Shown: piece after piece, positions 28,139 to 36,994 of the stretch | How the letters are laid out: each line of letters begins with the position of its first letter | Numbering within the stretch: the stretch's first letter is position 1 | Assembly (NCBI RefSeq): GCF_015209965.1 | Contig: NZ_MU158690.1 | Coordinates: forward strand, 1,383,598 to 1,447,597 | Source: Sphingobacterium pedocola | GTDB lineage: Bacteria; Bacteroidota; Bacteroidia; Sphingobacteriales; Sphingobacteriaceae | Reading direction: 5' to 3' | DNA length: 64,000 nt | Translations under genes and position numbers: made by a program | Notes under the pieces: generated by a model | What the model saw: only the letters and a program-made list of their open reading frames with translations | Told to the model about the DNA's origin: nothing | Databases searched by the model: none

Positions 28139-28969
28139 TTATTCAATAGGCAGATTTGAATCAGCGCCCCATTCTGACCATGAACCGTCATAAACGGCGA
28201 TATCCGTATGACCCACTTGATAAGCACCCAGTGCTAGTATAGAGGCTGTTATTCCTGATCCACAGGAGAATATATTGTGTTTGTTTTGTTCAGAGTGTCC
28301 CACATAAATTTTTTCTAACTCTTGTACAGGTTTAATAAATGCGCCATTCATCAGCTGGTCGAAAGGCAGGTTTGTGGAACTTGGGATGTGTCCAGATCTT
28401 AACCCCTTTCGGGGCTCGGGAACCGTGCCATTGAATCTACCCTTATTCCGTGCGTCCGTAACGGTAATATGGGGTGAAGTCAGTTTTTTTAGTAATGAAT
28501 ATGTGCTTTCAAACCAGTTGTTGTCCGTTTTTGCAATAAAATTCCCTTTTTCTGTTGGTGTTATATAATCGGTTTTCACTGGTAATCCTTGGTTTATCCA
28601 AGCTTCTATCCCTCCATTCAAAACGTAGACCTCTTTATGTCCCATATAGCGAAACATCCACCAGGCACGAGGACTGGAATAGAGCCCCCATTGATCGTAA
28701 ATTATCAATATACTGTTATTATTGATACCAAGGTTACGAGCTTCTTGTTCAAAATCTTCACGGGTTAACATGGTATGTGGAAGAGAGCTGTTGTGTACAG
28801 AGAAATTCCCCTCAATATCAAAAAATATAGAATTAGGGATCAATTGCAAAATTGTTTTATCCAATTTTTGATCAACTTTGTCTATGGTCGCATCAAGAAT
28901 GATAAGACTAGGGTTACTAGTCAATTGCAGAAAATCGTGAATATCGATTATTGGAGAAGAAATCGGCAT
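28139..28969 (-). CDS. Rhodanese-type sulfurtransferase
   Basis: Two rhodanese domains in 276 residues. The first (about 1-125) is inactive-like and contains ILIIYDQWGLYSSPRAWW. The second has VTDARNKGRFNGTVPEPRKG and the active loop IFSCGSGITAS with the cysteine that forms a persulfide. The loop CGSGITA resembles 3-mercaptopyruvate sulfurtransferases of the SseA type more than thiosulfate rhodanese. A TATTTTCG box on the minus strand abuts the start codon at 28971-28978. Confidence 0.9.
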   Translation of the reverse strand: MPISSPIIDIHDFLQLTSNPSLIILDATIDKVDQKLDKTILQLIPNSIFFDIEGNFSVHNSSLPHTMLTREDFEQEARNLGINNNSILIIYDQWGLYSSPRAWWMFRYMGHKEVYVLNGGIEAWINQGLPVKTDYITPTEKGNFIAKTDNNWFESTYSLLKKLTSPHITVTDARNKGRFNGTVPEPRKGLRSGHIPSSTNLPFDQLMNGAFIKPVQELEKIYVGHSEQNKHNIFSCGSGITASILALGAYQVGHTDIAVYDGSWSEWGADSNLPIE

Positions 28970-29013
28970 ACGAAAATAATTTAATGATTAAAATTACAAC
29001 AAAATACCGATAT

Positions 29014-29044
29014 AAAAAAGCCCCAATCTTACGATTGGGGCTTT
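29014..29044 (-). terminator. Intrinsic terminator after rpsA
   Basis: On the minus strand AAAGCCCCAATC pairs with GATTGGGGCTTT with a 4-base loop, followed by six T. It lies about 22 bases after the rpsA stop. Confidence 0.94.
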
Positions 29045-29065
29045 ACTATTTAGTGAAATCTAAAA

Positions 29066-31000
29066 TTATTTAGATTTTTTTTCGTCACCTTCCATTTGCT
29101 CTTTCAATTGAGCTAATACATCAAGATCACCTAAAGTAGATTTCTCAACAGAGTCTTTTACTTTCTTCACTGCCGTAGAAGCTGCTTTTGCATCTTTTTT
29201 GCGTGCATTAGATTCTTCTTTACGGTTTTCTTCTTTCGCATCTTCCCAGATACGAGAGTGAGAAATTACAAGACGTTTGTTTTCTTTGTTGAACTCAATG
29301 ATTTTGAAATCATTGACATCGTCTACTTTTAAGGCAGCACCATCTTCTTTTACAGAGTGTTTAGAAGGACAGAAACCTTCTACACCATATTGTAATGCCA
29401 CGATATCACCTTTGTCACCAACTTTGATTACTGTACCTTCGTGAATCGAATCAATTGTGAAAATTGTTTCGAAAGTATCCCAAGGGTTTTCTTCTAATTG
29501 TTTGTGACCTAGAGATAATTTACGGTTTTCTTCATCGAGCTCTAAAACAACAACTTCTAACTCTTCGCCTACTTTAGTGAATTCATTAGGATGATTAATT
29601 TTTTTAGACCATGATAAGTCTGAAATATGGATTAATCCATCGATGCCATCTTCCAATTCGACAAATACGCCGAAGTTAGTCATGTTTTTAACAACAGCTT
29701 TTTGTTTCGAACCTATAGGGTAGCGTTCAGTGATGTTTTTCCAAGGATCTGGAGTCAATTGTTTGATACCTAGGCTCATCTTACGATCATCGCGATCTAA
29801 TGTTAAGATTTGAGCTTCAATTTCGTCACTTACTTTTAAGAACTCCTGAGGAGAACGTAAGTTTTGCGACCAAGACATTTCAGATACATGAATTAAACCT
29901 TCAACACCAGGTATGATTTCTAAGAAAGCACCGTAGTCAGCAACAGTTACGATTTTACCTTTTACTTTAGAACCAATAGCTAATTCGCTATCTAAAGATT
30001 CCCAAGGGTGTTCTGATAATTGTTTTAAACCTAATGCGATACGTTTTTTCTCATCATCAAAATCCAAAACAACCACGTTAATAGTTTGATCTAAAGCCAA
30101 TACTTCTTTTGGATGCTCGATACGACCCCAAGAGATATCCGTAATGTGAAGTAAACCGTCAACACCACCTAAATCGATGAATACACCGAAGTCTGTAATG
30201 TTTTTAACAGTACCTTCTAATACTTGACCTTTTTCTAATTTCGCAACGATTTCTGATTTTTGGTTTTCTAGATCGTCTTCAATTAATACTTTGTGAGATA
30301 CCACTACGTTTTTGAATTCATGGTTGATTTTCACAACTTTGAACTCCATAGTTTTACCTACGTAAATATCGTAATCACGGATAGGTTTGATGTCAATTTG
30401 AGACCCAGGTAAGAACGCTTCTACACCTTTAATGTCTACGATCAAACCACCTTTCGTACGAGACTTAACGAAACCATCGATAATAGCATCATTTTCCAAT
30501 GCATCGTTGATAGCTTCCCAAGATTTTTGTGTTTTAGCACGCTTGCGTGACAACACCAATTGACCGTTTGCGTCTTCTTGAGACTCTACGAATACGTCAA
30601 CAGTGTCACCAACTTTTAAGTCAGGTAAGTCACGGAACTCAGATAACGCTACTAGACCGTCTGATTTGAAACCAACGTTCAAAACCACATCCTTGTTATT
30701 GACAGATACAACAATACCCTCAATAATTTCACCTTGGTTGATTTGGTTGAATGTACCAGCATACTGTTCTTCCAATTTAGTACGCTCAGCTTCGCTGTAA
30801 TTACCGAAAGCTTTTTCATCAAGTTCCCAATCGAAGTCACCCTCTGGTGTATTCCAAGTGTTGGATTTGATTTGGTCAATTAAGTTTGAATCGGCTTCAG
30901 ACTCAATCTTTTCAGTGTCTTTCACTACTGTAGTGTCAGCACCTTGTAGCTCTGCGTTTTTCGCCGCTAACTCTTTTTCTGCTTCTTGTTTTTTTGCCAT
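29066..31000 (-). CDS. rpsA: 30S ribosomal protein S1
   Basis: RNA-binding ribosomal protein with six S1 (OB-fold) domains. Repeated units are visible: EGIVVSVNNKDVVLNVGFKS, DGFVKSRTKGGLIVDIKG, EGTVKNITDFGVFIDLGG, KGKIVTVADYGAFLEIIPG, KAVVKNMTNFGVFVELEDG and EGTVIKVGDKGDIVALQYG. Termini are charged and probably flexible. At 644 residues it is longer than E. coli S1 because of extended ends. The upstream AGGAG-like sequence lies 11 bases before the ATG, stronger than most neighbours show. Confidence 0.97.
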   Translation of the reverse strand: MAKKQEAEKELAAKNAELQGADTTVVKDTEKIESEADSNLIDQIKSNTWNTPEGDFDWELDEKAFGNYSEAERTKLEEQYAGTFNQINQGEIIEGIVVSVNNKDVVLNVGFKSDGLVALSEFRDLPDLKVGDTVDVFVESQEDANGQLVLSRKRAKTQKSWEAINDALENDAIIDGFVKSRTKGGLIVDIKGVEAFLPGSQIDIKPIRDYDIYVGKTMEFKVVKINHEFKNVVVSHKVLIEDDLENQKSEIVAKLEKGQVLEGTVKNITDFGVFIDLGGVDGLLHITDISWGRIEHPKEVLALDQTINVVVLDFDDEKKRIALGLKQLSEHPWESLDSELAIGSKVKGKIVTVADYGAFLEIIPGVEGLIHVSEMSWSQNLRSPQEFLKVSDEIEAQILTLDRDDRKMSLGIKQLTPDPWKNITERYPIGSKQKAVVKNMTNFGVFVELEDGIDGLIHISDLSWSKKINHPNEFTKVGEELEVVVLELDEENRKLSLGHKQLEENPWDTFETIFTIDSIHEGTVIKVGDKGDIVALQYGVEGFCPSKHSVKEDGAALKVDDVNDFKIIEFNKENKRLVISHSRIWEDAKEENRKEESNARKKDAKAASTAVKKVKDSVEKSTLGDLDVLAQLKEQMEGDEKKSK

Positions 31001-31038
31001 TAATTAATTTTCTCCTTTTCCTTACTATGTAAGGACTG

Positions 31039-31066
31039 CAAAGATACGAAAATCTTTTATTTACAA
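31039..31066 (-). promoter_or_regulatory. Predicted promoter of rpsA
   Basis: On the minus strand TATCTTTG (31039-31046) matches TAnnTTTG, with TTG at 31064-31066 upstream, 17 bases away. The rpsA start is 38 bases downstream. Confidence 0.6.
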
Positions 31067-31108
31067 GATTTTATGTTATTTTTTTTTGGAAGATATTTAC
31101 AACAGGAG

Positions 31109-32086
31109 TTATTCGGACTGTTTGAATGAATTGTAGATTTTAGGCTTTACAATTTTAATACTCTGCTTAGACAATGTAATACTGGCATTTAGTTCAAAAC
31201 CTATCAGTAGAATTAATGAATTTAAATACATCCAAATCATGATAACAATAATAGTTCCTATGGAACCATATAGTTTATTATAAGCGTTGAAATTATTAAT
31301 GTAGTAAGCAAAGCCCGAAAAAGTTAAAATGGCAAGGATTGTAGCCAACGTAGCTCCAGGGCTAAAAAGTTTCCATCTTTTAGCTACAGATGGGCCAAAT
31401 TTGTAGAGCATACTGACGGTTAAAAAGTAAATTGCGAATAGTATTACCCATCGCGCCGCTTTGATGATGAATGTCCAAAACCAAGAAAGATCATACGAAA
31501 TATGATCCTGCAAATAAGAAATCACTATACCGGCTCCTGTGAAGAAAACGATTCCTAAAGTTAACGCGACGATAATAGAAAAGGATAGTCCCAATGCTAT
31601 TAATCGTCTTTTCCCCCAATTCCTATTTTCGTTCGCTAAGGAAGACTTATTAAATGCCATCATTAAGGTGGTCATGCCATTGGTGGAAAAAAAAGTAGCC
31701 AATACAAAACCGAATGACAATAGTCCGCCGTTTTGCTTTTTTATAATATCTTCTAAAGTGGATTGAATGATTGTAAAAGCATCAAAAGGAATTACGATAG
31801 CTAAAAAATCCATTAGACTTTGCTGAAAATTATCGACAGGAATATAAGGAATCAAGGTGAAGAGGAAGATAATACCTGGGAAAATAGCCAACATAAAATT
31901 ATAAGCCAAAGAAGAAGCTTTGTTAAGGATAGATTCACGAGCAATTTCCTGAAAAAAAAAAGTTGCGACGGTATACAGTGGGAGCTGGCCAAAGCCTGGA
32001 AGAATAGCCTTTTTTGACCATTCTACGACGCTATCATATAGCCTGAAATTCAATAAACTGTTGTGGACTTTCCTCATCTTACTCAA
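31109..32086 (-). CDS. YihY/BrkB-family membrane protein
   Basis: Inner-membrane protein of 325 residues with about six helices. SLAYNFMLAIFPGIIFLFTL, FSTNGMTTLMMAFN, LFSPGATLATILAILTFSGF and GSIGTIIVIMIWMYLNSLIL are typical of the family once mis-called ribonuclease BN. Its biochemical function is unknown; transport or envelope roles are proposed in the literature I recall. It overlaps the thioesterase gene by 8 bases, the last gene of a four-gene envelope operon. Confidence 0.88.
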   Translation of the reverse strand: MSKMRKVHNSLLNFRLYDSVVEWSKKAILPGFGQLPLYTVATFFFQEIARESILNKASSLAYNFMLAIFPGIIFLFTLIPYIPVDNFQQSLMDFLAIVIPFDAFTIIQSTLEDIIKKQNGGLLSFGFVLATFFSTNGMTTLMMAFNKSSLANENRNWGKRRLIALGLSFSIIVALTLGIVFFTGAGIVISYLQDHISYDLSWFWTFIIKAARWVILFAIYFLTVSMLYKFGPSVAKRWKLFSPGATLATILAILTFSGFAYYINNFNAYNKLYGSIGTIIVIMIWMYLNSLILLIGFELNASITLSKQSIKIVKPKIYNSFKQSE

Positions 32087-32486
32087 AATAAGGGCTCATC
32101 TTATCTTGAAAAATTTGTGGCGGGCGGCAAGGTCTATTTTTTTGCATATCTACAAAAACCAGCTGTGTCATTCCTGTATTGAGTAAAGTTGTCGCTTCGT
32201 CAAATATTTCGTATTCAAATTTAATTCGAATATTTGGTTTCTCGCGTATTGTTGTTCTTATGGTAATGAGTTCATCATAAGTTGCCGCTTGCATGAATTT
32301 AGACTGCAATTCTATGACAGGTAGCATAATTCCCATTTTTTCCAACTCTTTATAAGATATGCCTGTATTGCGTAGCATTTCAGTGCGTGCTACTTCATAA
32401 TATGTCGCATAGTTGCCGTAGTAAACGTATCCCATCTGATCCGTTTCCGCATATCTCACTCTTAATTGGTTTTCAAAGACGTACAT
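32079..32486 (-). CDS. YbgC-like acyl-CoA thioesterase
   Basis: Hot-dog fold (4HBT) protein of 135 residues. The family active-site pattern is in RYAETDQMGYVYYGNYATYY, with the catalytic aspartate. The usual tail VFVDMQKNRPCRPP follows. It hydrolyses acyl-CoA thioesters in relatives; the substrate is unknown. It overlaps yihY by 8 bases and starts 3 bases after mltG. Confidence 0.9.
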   Translation of the reverse strand: MYVFENQLRVRYAETDQMGYVYYGNYATYYEVARTEMLRNTGISYKELEKMGIMLPVIELQSKFMQAATYDELITIRTTIREKPNIRIKFEYEIFDEATTLLNTGMTQLVFVDMQKNRPCRPPQIFQDKMSPYFE

Positions 32487-32488
32487 AG

Positions 32489-33529
32489 CTATTTTTTAAT
32501 ATTTCTTTCGTCCAATGCTCTTTGGAATTTGCGCGCATTGACTTGATGTTCAGCCACAGTTGCAGCAAAGGCGTGGTACCCCGAAAAATCGGCTTCGGCA
32601 CACATGTAGATGTAATCGTGATGTGCAGGGTTTAAAACAGCATCGATTGATGCAATGCTTGGCATCATGATAGGGCCTGGGGGTAGCCCCCTATACCGAT
32701 ACGTATTATAAGGGTTATCTATAGTCAGATGTCGATTCAATACACGGCGGATGGTGAAATCATTGTTCGCAAAAATGACAGTTGGATCTGCCTGCAATAA
32801 CATCCCTTTTTGAAGTCTATTTAAATATAATCCAGCAATTTTGGGCATCTCGTCCACATGAAGTGCTTCCCCTTTAACAATAGATGCAAGCGTCGAAACT
32901 TCGATAGGGGTAAGGTTGATAGCTCGTGCTTTTTGTTTGCGCTCATCTGTCCAGAATTTTTTGTATTCTTCATTAAAGCGAGCAGCTATTTTATCAGGTG
33001 AAGTGTTCCAATAAATATCATATGTATTGGGAATAAACATCGAAAAGAAATTATCTTTAGTAAATCCGTATTGCTCCGCTACAGCTTCATTGTTTAATAT
33101 GTCGCTAAACTTTATTGAGTCAGCTTCAAAGCTGTTCCCCAATAGACCCGCAAAGCTTTCTTTAAGACGTAAATTTGCAAATCTAAATTTCACAGCTTCC
33201 TGATATCCTCCGCGAAGATTTCCAATGAATCTACGGTTGCTCATTCCTGGGTTCAATTTATATCGACCTGCTTTTACATTGTCAGGGTAGTTCATTTTTT
33301 TTGCGGCGAAATCAAATAAATCCGGGTGTTTTACGATATGTTGTGACCTCAATCGTGCCAATACAAGGTCGTACGTATCATTAGTATGCACATAGAAAAA
33401 TTCCTCTTTATCTGTAACAGAAGGGCCGATGAAAGTTTGATAGGCCTTCCAGCCAACAAAAGCACCTGCTACCACAAGGACAATCAGAGTAATGCCCAGA
33501 AATTTCGGGAAAGATTTTTTTTTCTCCAT
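32489..33529 (-). CDS. mltG: Endolytic transglycosylase MltG
   Basis: Membrane-anchored peptidoglycan lytic transglycosylase that cuts nascent glycan and sets strand length. One N-terminal helix (about 9-28, VGWKAYQTF after it) is followed by a LysM-like region and the YceG domain with DPTVIFANN, RRVLNRHLTIDNPYNTYR and GLPPGPIMMPS. The active-site stretch reads LASIVKGEALHVDEMPKIAG, where relatives usually have ASIVExET; one glutamate is kept. The 346 residues are typical. It sits between a PASTA protein and a thioesterase in one operon. Confidence 0.93.
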   Translation of the reverse strand: MEKKKSFPKFLGITLIVLVVAGAFVGWKAYQTFIGPSVTDKEEFFYVHTNDTYDLVLARLRSQHIVKHPDLFDFAAKKMNYPDNVKAGRYKLNPGMSNRRFIGNLRGGYQEAVKFRFANLRLKESFAGLLGNSFEADSIKFSDILNNEAVAEQYGFTKDNFFSMFIPNTYDIYWNTSPDKIAARFNEEYKKFWTDERKQKARAINLTPIEVSTLASIVKGEALHVDEMPKIAGLYLNRLQKGMLLQADPTVIFANNDFTIRRVLNRHLTIDNPYNTYRYRGLPPGPIMMPSIASIDAVLNPAHHDYIYMCAEADFSGYHAFAATVAEHQVNARKFQRALDERNIKK

Positions 33530-33536
33530 AAAAAAA

Positions 33537-34289
33537 TTAGTCGTTTGATAAAGTTAAATCAATACGTGTGCCAATGCCGATAATACGTGCTGAGGTATCT
33601 GGGAATTGTGCTATTATTCTCGCAGTGGATGTGTCGCTGATATTTCCAGTGATATTACCAATATTCAATCCTAAGCCCTGAATGGCAAATTTTGCTTCTG
33701 CTAACGTAAGATTTAATACGATGGGTACTTCTACTTCATTGGCGCCACGTCCATTTCCCAGTACTAAGGTTATTTTTGATCCTTTCGATACCATTCTCCC
33801 AGTTTTGATGGGCTGGCCCGCAAATTTTGCATCAAGTACAACATCCCGCGCAATATCAGACACATACACCGTGTCACCAATCTTCAATGAATGATTTTTG
33901 ATGATGGCAGAAGCCTCGATAAATGTCTTATCAATGATATCTGGGAACGCTATTTCAGGCGCAATCTGGGTAATAATCGTTAGATAAATGGTGCGTCCGC
34001 TTTTTACCAATGCATTTGCTTCAGGATCTTGTTCTATTACTAAACCTGGTTTTGCATCCATTTGGTATACCGAATCCACCGCATATTCGAGTCCAGCTCG
34101 ATCTAAAGCACGTTTGGCTTCTTCAATATTGAGCCCTTTGAGAACAGGTACCTCGTGTGCATCTCCATGCTTAGTGTAAATTTTTAACCCAAAATATATT
34201 AAAAGAAATAATATAAATATAGCTATAATCGCTCCTATCAGATTTTTTCTGAAAGTGTCTGTTCGTAAATAAAGTAATAATTTAGACAT
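33537..34289 (-). CDS. Membrane-anchored PASTA-domain protein without kinase
   Basis: Bitopic protein of 250 residues. One helix (about residues 17-38) precedes three PASTA repeats: EVPVLKGLNIEEAKRALDRA (about 46-108), AFPDIIDKTFIEASAIIKNH (about 116-180) and EVPIVLNLTLAEAKFAIQGL (about 188-248). PASTA domains bind muropeptides or lipid II in kinases and PBPs. Here no kinase or transpeptidase domain is present, so it could be a sensor or scaffold next to MltG. Upstream of it lies ddl on the other strand. Confidence 0.9.
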   Translation of the reverse strand: MSKLLLYLRTDTFRKNLIGAIIAIFILFLLIYFGLKIYTKHGDAHEVPVLKGLNIEEAKRALDRAGLEYAVDSVYQMDAKPGLVIEQDPEANALVKSGRTIYLTIITQIAPEIAFPDIIDKTFIEASAIIKNHSLKIGDTVYVSDIARDVVLDAKFAGQPIKTGRMVSKGSKITLVLGNGRGANEVEVPIVLNLTLAEAKFAIQGLGLNIGNITGNISDTSTARIIAQFPDTSARIIGIGTRIDLTLSND

Positions 34290-34393
34290 GAAATTTTTTC
34301 AAGTTTTTATACCCGCTATTTAATAACGAGTGTGAGTGTTGTTACATTGTATTAATATTAACAAAATTATTCGTTTTTCCGTGTATCGCAAAT

Positions 34394-34401
34394 TATATTT
34401 G
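34394..34401 (+). promoter_or_regulatory. Predicted -7 box of ddl
   Basis: TATATTTG fits TAnnTTTG, 23 bases before the ddl start. No good -33 element is seen. Confidence 0.5.
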
Positions 34402-34424
34402 TGAAGATGAACTGAAAGACAATA

Positions 34425-35426
34425 ATGAAAACAAAAGTAGCATTAATTACCGGAGGATATACAGGAGAAGCAGAAGTATCTTACAAAAGCTCAAAATTCG
34501 TCTATAGTCAACTGGATAAAGATAAATATGAAGTCTACCTAATCGATATCACCGTCGAAGGTTGGTTTTATCAAGGTCAAGACGGCGTCAAGTACACGAT
34601 CGATAAGGAAGATTTTTCGCTTAATTTGAGTGGTACTATTGTTAGATTTGATGTCGCTTTCATCATTCTGCACGGTTCACCTGGTGAAGACGGCCGTTTG
34701 CAAGGCTACTTTGATATGATCGGGTTGCCTTATACTTCTTGTAATGCATTAACGTCTTCGTTAACCATGAATAAGGGGTATACAAAAGCTATTCTAGCAG
34801 ATATTTCTGAACTTAATTTGGCTAAATCTGTACTTCTGTTCGAGCATCATAGAAAAGATGAGGTGAAATTGGTCGAGGAAAAATTAAGCCTACCTTATTT
34901 TGTAAAACCTAATGCAGGAGGTAGTAGTATCGGGATGACAAAAGTAAAAGAAGCGGCGGGTTTAAAAGAAGCATTGGATAAGGCTTTCGATGCTGAAAAT
35001 ACAGGTAAGCAGGTTCTCGTCGAAGAGTTTGTGAACGGTCGGGAATTTTCGCAAGGCATATTCCGTAATTCGCAAGGTGAGCTTATTGTATTACCAGCTA
35101 CTGAGGTAAAAACAACCCGCGAATTTTTTGATTTTGAGGCGAAATATAGCCCTGGACTAACGGAAGAGATTACACCGGCGGATTTGAACGAGGAACAGCA
35201 AGCAAGAGCGATGCGTCTTATTAAAGAAATCTATATCCGTCTAAACTGCAAAGGAATGGTTCGCGTTGATTTCTTTTTAGAACATGGAACAGATAAATTT
35301 TATTTTATAGAAATTAATACTATTCCGGGGCAGACAGCACAAAGTTTTATTCCCCAACAGGTACGAGCATTCGGAATGACCGAGACGATATTTTACAGCG
35401 AGTTGATAGAATCTGCCTTAAGTTGA
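34425..35426 (+). CDS. ddl: D-alanine--D-alanine ligase
   Basis: Cytoplasmic ATP-grasp ligase that makes D-Ala-D-Ala for the peptidoglycan stem. Motifs include FIILHGSPGEDGRLQGYFDM, KPNAGGSSIGMTKVK, EAKYSPGLTEE and YFIEINTIPGQTAQSFIPQQ. The last contains the metal-binding Glu/Asn and the active-site region. The 333 residues fit. It sits with mltG and the PASTA gene but on the opposite strand. The end is 3 bases from the convergent folA gene. Confidence 0.95.
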   Translation: MKTKVALITGGYTGEAEVSYKSSKFVYSQLDKDKYEVYLIDITVEGWFYQGQDGVKYTIDKEDFSLNLSGTIVRFDVAFIILHGSPGEDGRLQGYFDMIGLPYTSCNALTSSLTMNKGYTKAILADISELNLAKSVLLFEHHRKDEVKLVEEKLSLPYFVKPNAGGSSIGMTKVKEAAGLKEALDKAFDAENTGKQVLVEEFVNGREFSQGIFRNSQGELIVLPATEVKTTREFFDFEAKYSPGLTEEITPADLNEEQQARAMRLIKEIYIRLNCKGMVRVDFFLEHGTDKFYFIEINTIPGQTAQSFIPQQVRAFGMTETIFYSELIESALS

Positions 35427-35429
35427 AAC

Positions 35430-35927
35430 TTACGATACCCTTTCGTAAACTTCAAACGAATAATCAAAAGCATGTTTTTCATCTTTTTGATAAGTTTCTG
35501 AGCTTATGAGTTTCCAGGCCGTTGGAATTAACGCTGGAAAGAAAGCGTCACCATCAACTGTAGTATGTACACGTGTCAAAAGAACTTTTTGTGCCAAAGG
35601 AAGTGTTTGTCTGTAGATTTCAGCACCTCCAATGATAAAAATTTCACGTTCATCTCGGCAATACGTCAAGACTTCTTCTAGGCTATTTGCGACATCAATA
35701 TCTTTCGCTTTATAATTAAGATCACGCGTGATCACAATATTTCTACGCTCGGGCAAAGCTTTTCCAATGGATTCAAAAGTTTTACGCCCCATCACTATAG
35801 AGTGGTCAAGCGTGTTTTTCTTGAAATATTTGAAATCACCAGGCAGGTGCCAGGGCATTTTGTTGCCTTTTCCGATTGCATTGTTCTCCGCAGCAGCAAC
35901 TATTAAAGTTAGTTTGAGATTACTCAT
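35430..35927 (-). CDS. folA: Dihydrofolate reductase
   Basis: NADPH-dependent enzyme that reduces dihydrofolate to tetrahydrofolate. Core motifs are IVAAAENNAIGKGNKMPWHLP, with the aspartate/glutamate region just after in GDFKYFKK, then SIVMGRKTFESIGKALPERR and FIIGGAEIYRQTLP. The 165 residues match. It is 46 bases downstream of thyA on the same strand, giving the classical dTMP cycle pair: ThyA makes the dihydrofolate that this enzyme recycles. Confidence 0.96.
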   Translation of the reverse strand: MSNLKLTLIVAAAENNAIGKGNKMPWHLPGDFKYFKKNTLDHSIVMGRKTFESIGKALPERRNIVITRDLNYKAKDIDVANSLEEVLTYCRDEREIFIIGGAEIYRQTLPLAQKVLLTRVHTTVDGDAFFPALIPTAWKLISSETYQKDEKHAFDYSFEVYERVS

Positions 35928-35973
35928 TTCTTGAAAATATTTCTTTACTCTTTTTTCTAGTATAGATATAAGC

Positions 35974-36795
35974 TTATACAGCTACAGGAGCCTTGATATG
36001 TGGATGAAATTCATAATCCATCAATTCAAAATCTTCGAATTTAAAGTCGAAAATGTCTTTAACATCCGGATTGATTTTCAAGTTGGGAAGTGACTTCGGA
36101 TCTCTCGAAAGTTGCAATTCTGTCTGGTCAAAGTGATTGCTATAGATATGTGCATCCCCAAGGGTGTGTACAAAATCAGCCGCCTCCATATTACACACTT
36201 GCGCGACCATCATCGTCAACAAAGCATAGGATGCGATATTGAAAGGAACACCTAAAAAAATATCGGCACTACGCTGATATAATTGACAAGAAAGTTGAGG
36301 TCTTAGTATGCCATTTTCAGGTTGAGCTGGAGCAACATAGAACTGAAAAAAAGCGTGACATGGAGGTAAAGCCATGTTTTCAATTTCAGCAACATTCCAG
36401 GCCGATACGATGATACGTCGAGAGTCCGGATTTGTCTTTAGCTGATCGATCACTTGCGAGATCTGATCAATATGCTTTCCGTCTGGGGTAGGCCAAGAGC
36501 GCCACTGCGAACCGTATACCGGTCCCAAATTGCCTTTTTCATCTGCCCATTCATCCCAAATACTGACACCATTCTCTTTCAGGTATTGAATGTTCGTTTC
36601 TCCTTTTAAAAACCAAATCAGTTCATGTATTATCGAACGAAGATGAAGCTTTTTAGTAGTAACTAATGGGAAACCTTCTTTTAAATTAAAACGCATTTGA
36701 TAACCAAAAACACTTTTAGTACCCGTTCCTGTACGATCCGTTTTCTCTACACCTGTCGTATACACATGCCTTAGCAAATCTAAATACTGTTTCAT
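35974..36795 (-). CDS. thyA: Thymidylate synthase ThyA
   Basis: Converts dUMP to dTMP with methylene-tetrahydrofolate as donor. Signature segments are RTGTGTKSVFGYQMRFNL, the active-site cysteine in ALPPCHAFFQFYV, SCQLYQRSADIFLGVPFNIA and HIYSNHFDQTELQLSR. The 273 residues are usual for the type without large inserts. A TATCTTCG box lies 20 bases upstream on the minus strand (36816-36823). Co-transcribed with folA. Confidence 0.97.
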   Translation of the reverse strand: MKQYLDLLRHVYTTGVEKTDRTGTGTKSVFGYQMRFNLKEGFPLVTTKKLHLRSIIHELIWFLKGETNIQYLKENGVSIWDEWADEKGNLGPVYGSQWRSWPTPDGKHIDQISQVIDQLKTNPDSRRIIVSAWNVAEIENMALPPCHAFFQFYVAPAQPENGILRPQLSCQLYQRSADIFLGVPFNIASYALLTMMVAQVCNMEAADFVHTLGDAHIYSNHFDQTELQLSRDPKSLPNLKINPDVKDIFDFKFEDFELMDYEFHPHIKAPVAV

Positions 36796-36886
36796 GATTT
36801 TTAATTTGAATCTTACGAAGATAAGTGTTTTCGCATCATTAGAATATCACAATTTTTCAACAACTCACATTTTGTGTCTTTTTGTG

Positions 36887-36894
36887 TACTTTTG
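36887..36894 (+). promoter_or_regulatory. Predicted -7 box upstream of mtaB
   Basis: TACTTTTG matches TAnnTTTG. It lies 100 bases before the mtaB start, implying a leader of about 95 bases. Confidence 0.45.
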
Positions 36895-36994
36895 TAGATA
36901 TTATCACATATTCATGTTTTTGAAATACCAAATACATGAGTAACACACTGACTATAGCAAGTTGGTATATGAAAGTTAAAAGTATATTGTATAG

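Noticed and set aside
31047..31080. Inverted repeat AAAATCTT/AAGATTTT as a terminator after rpsA's upstream neighbour
   Set aside because: No T tract in the right orientation, and the rpsA promoter box lies there.
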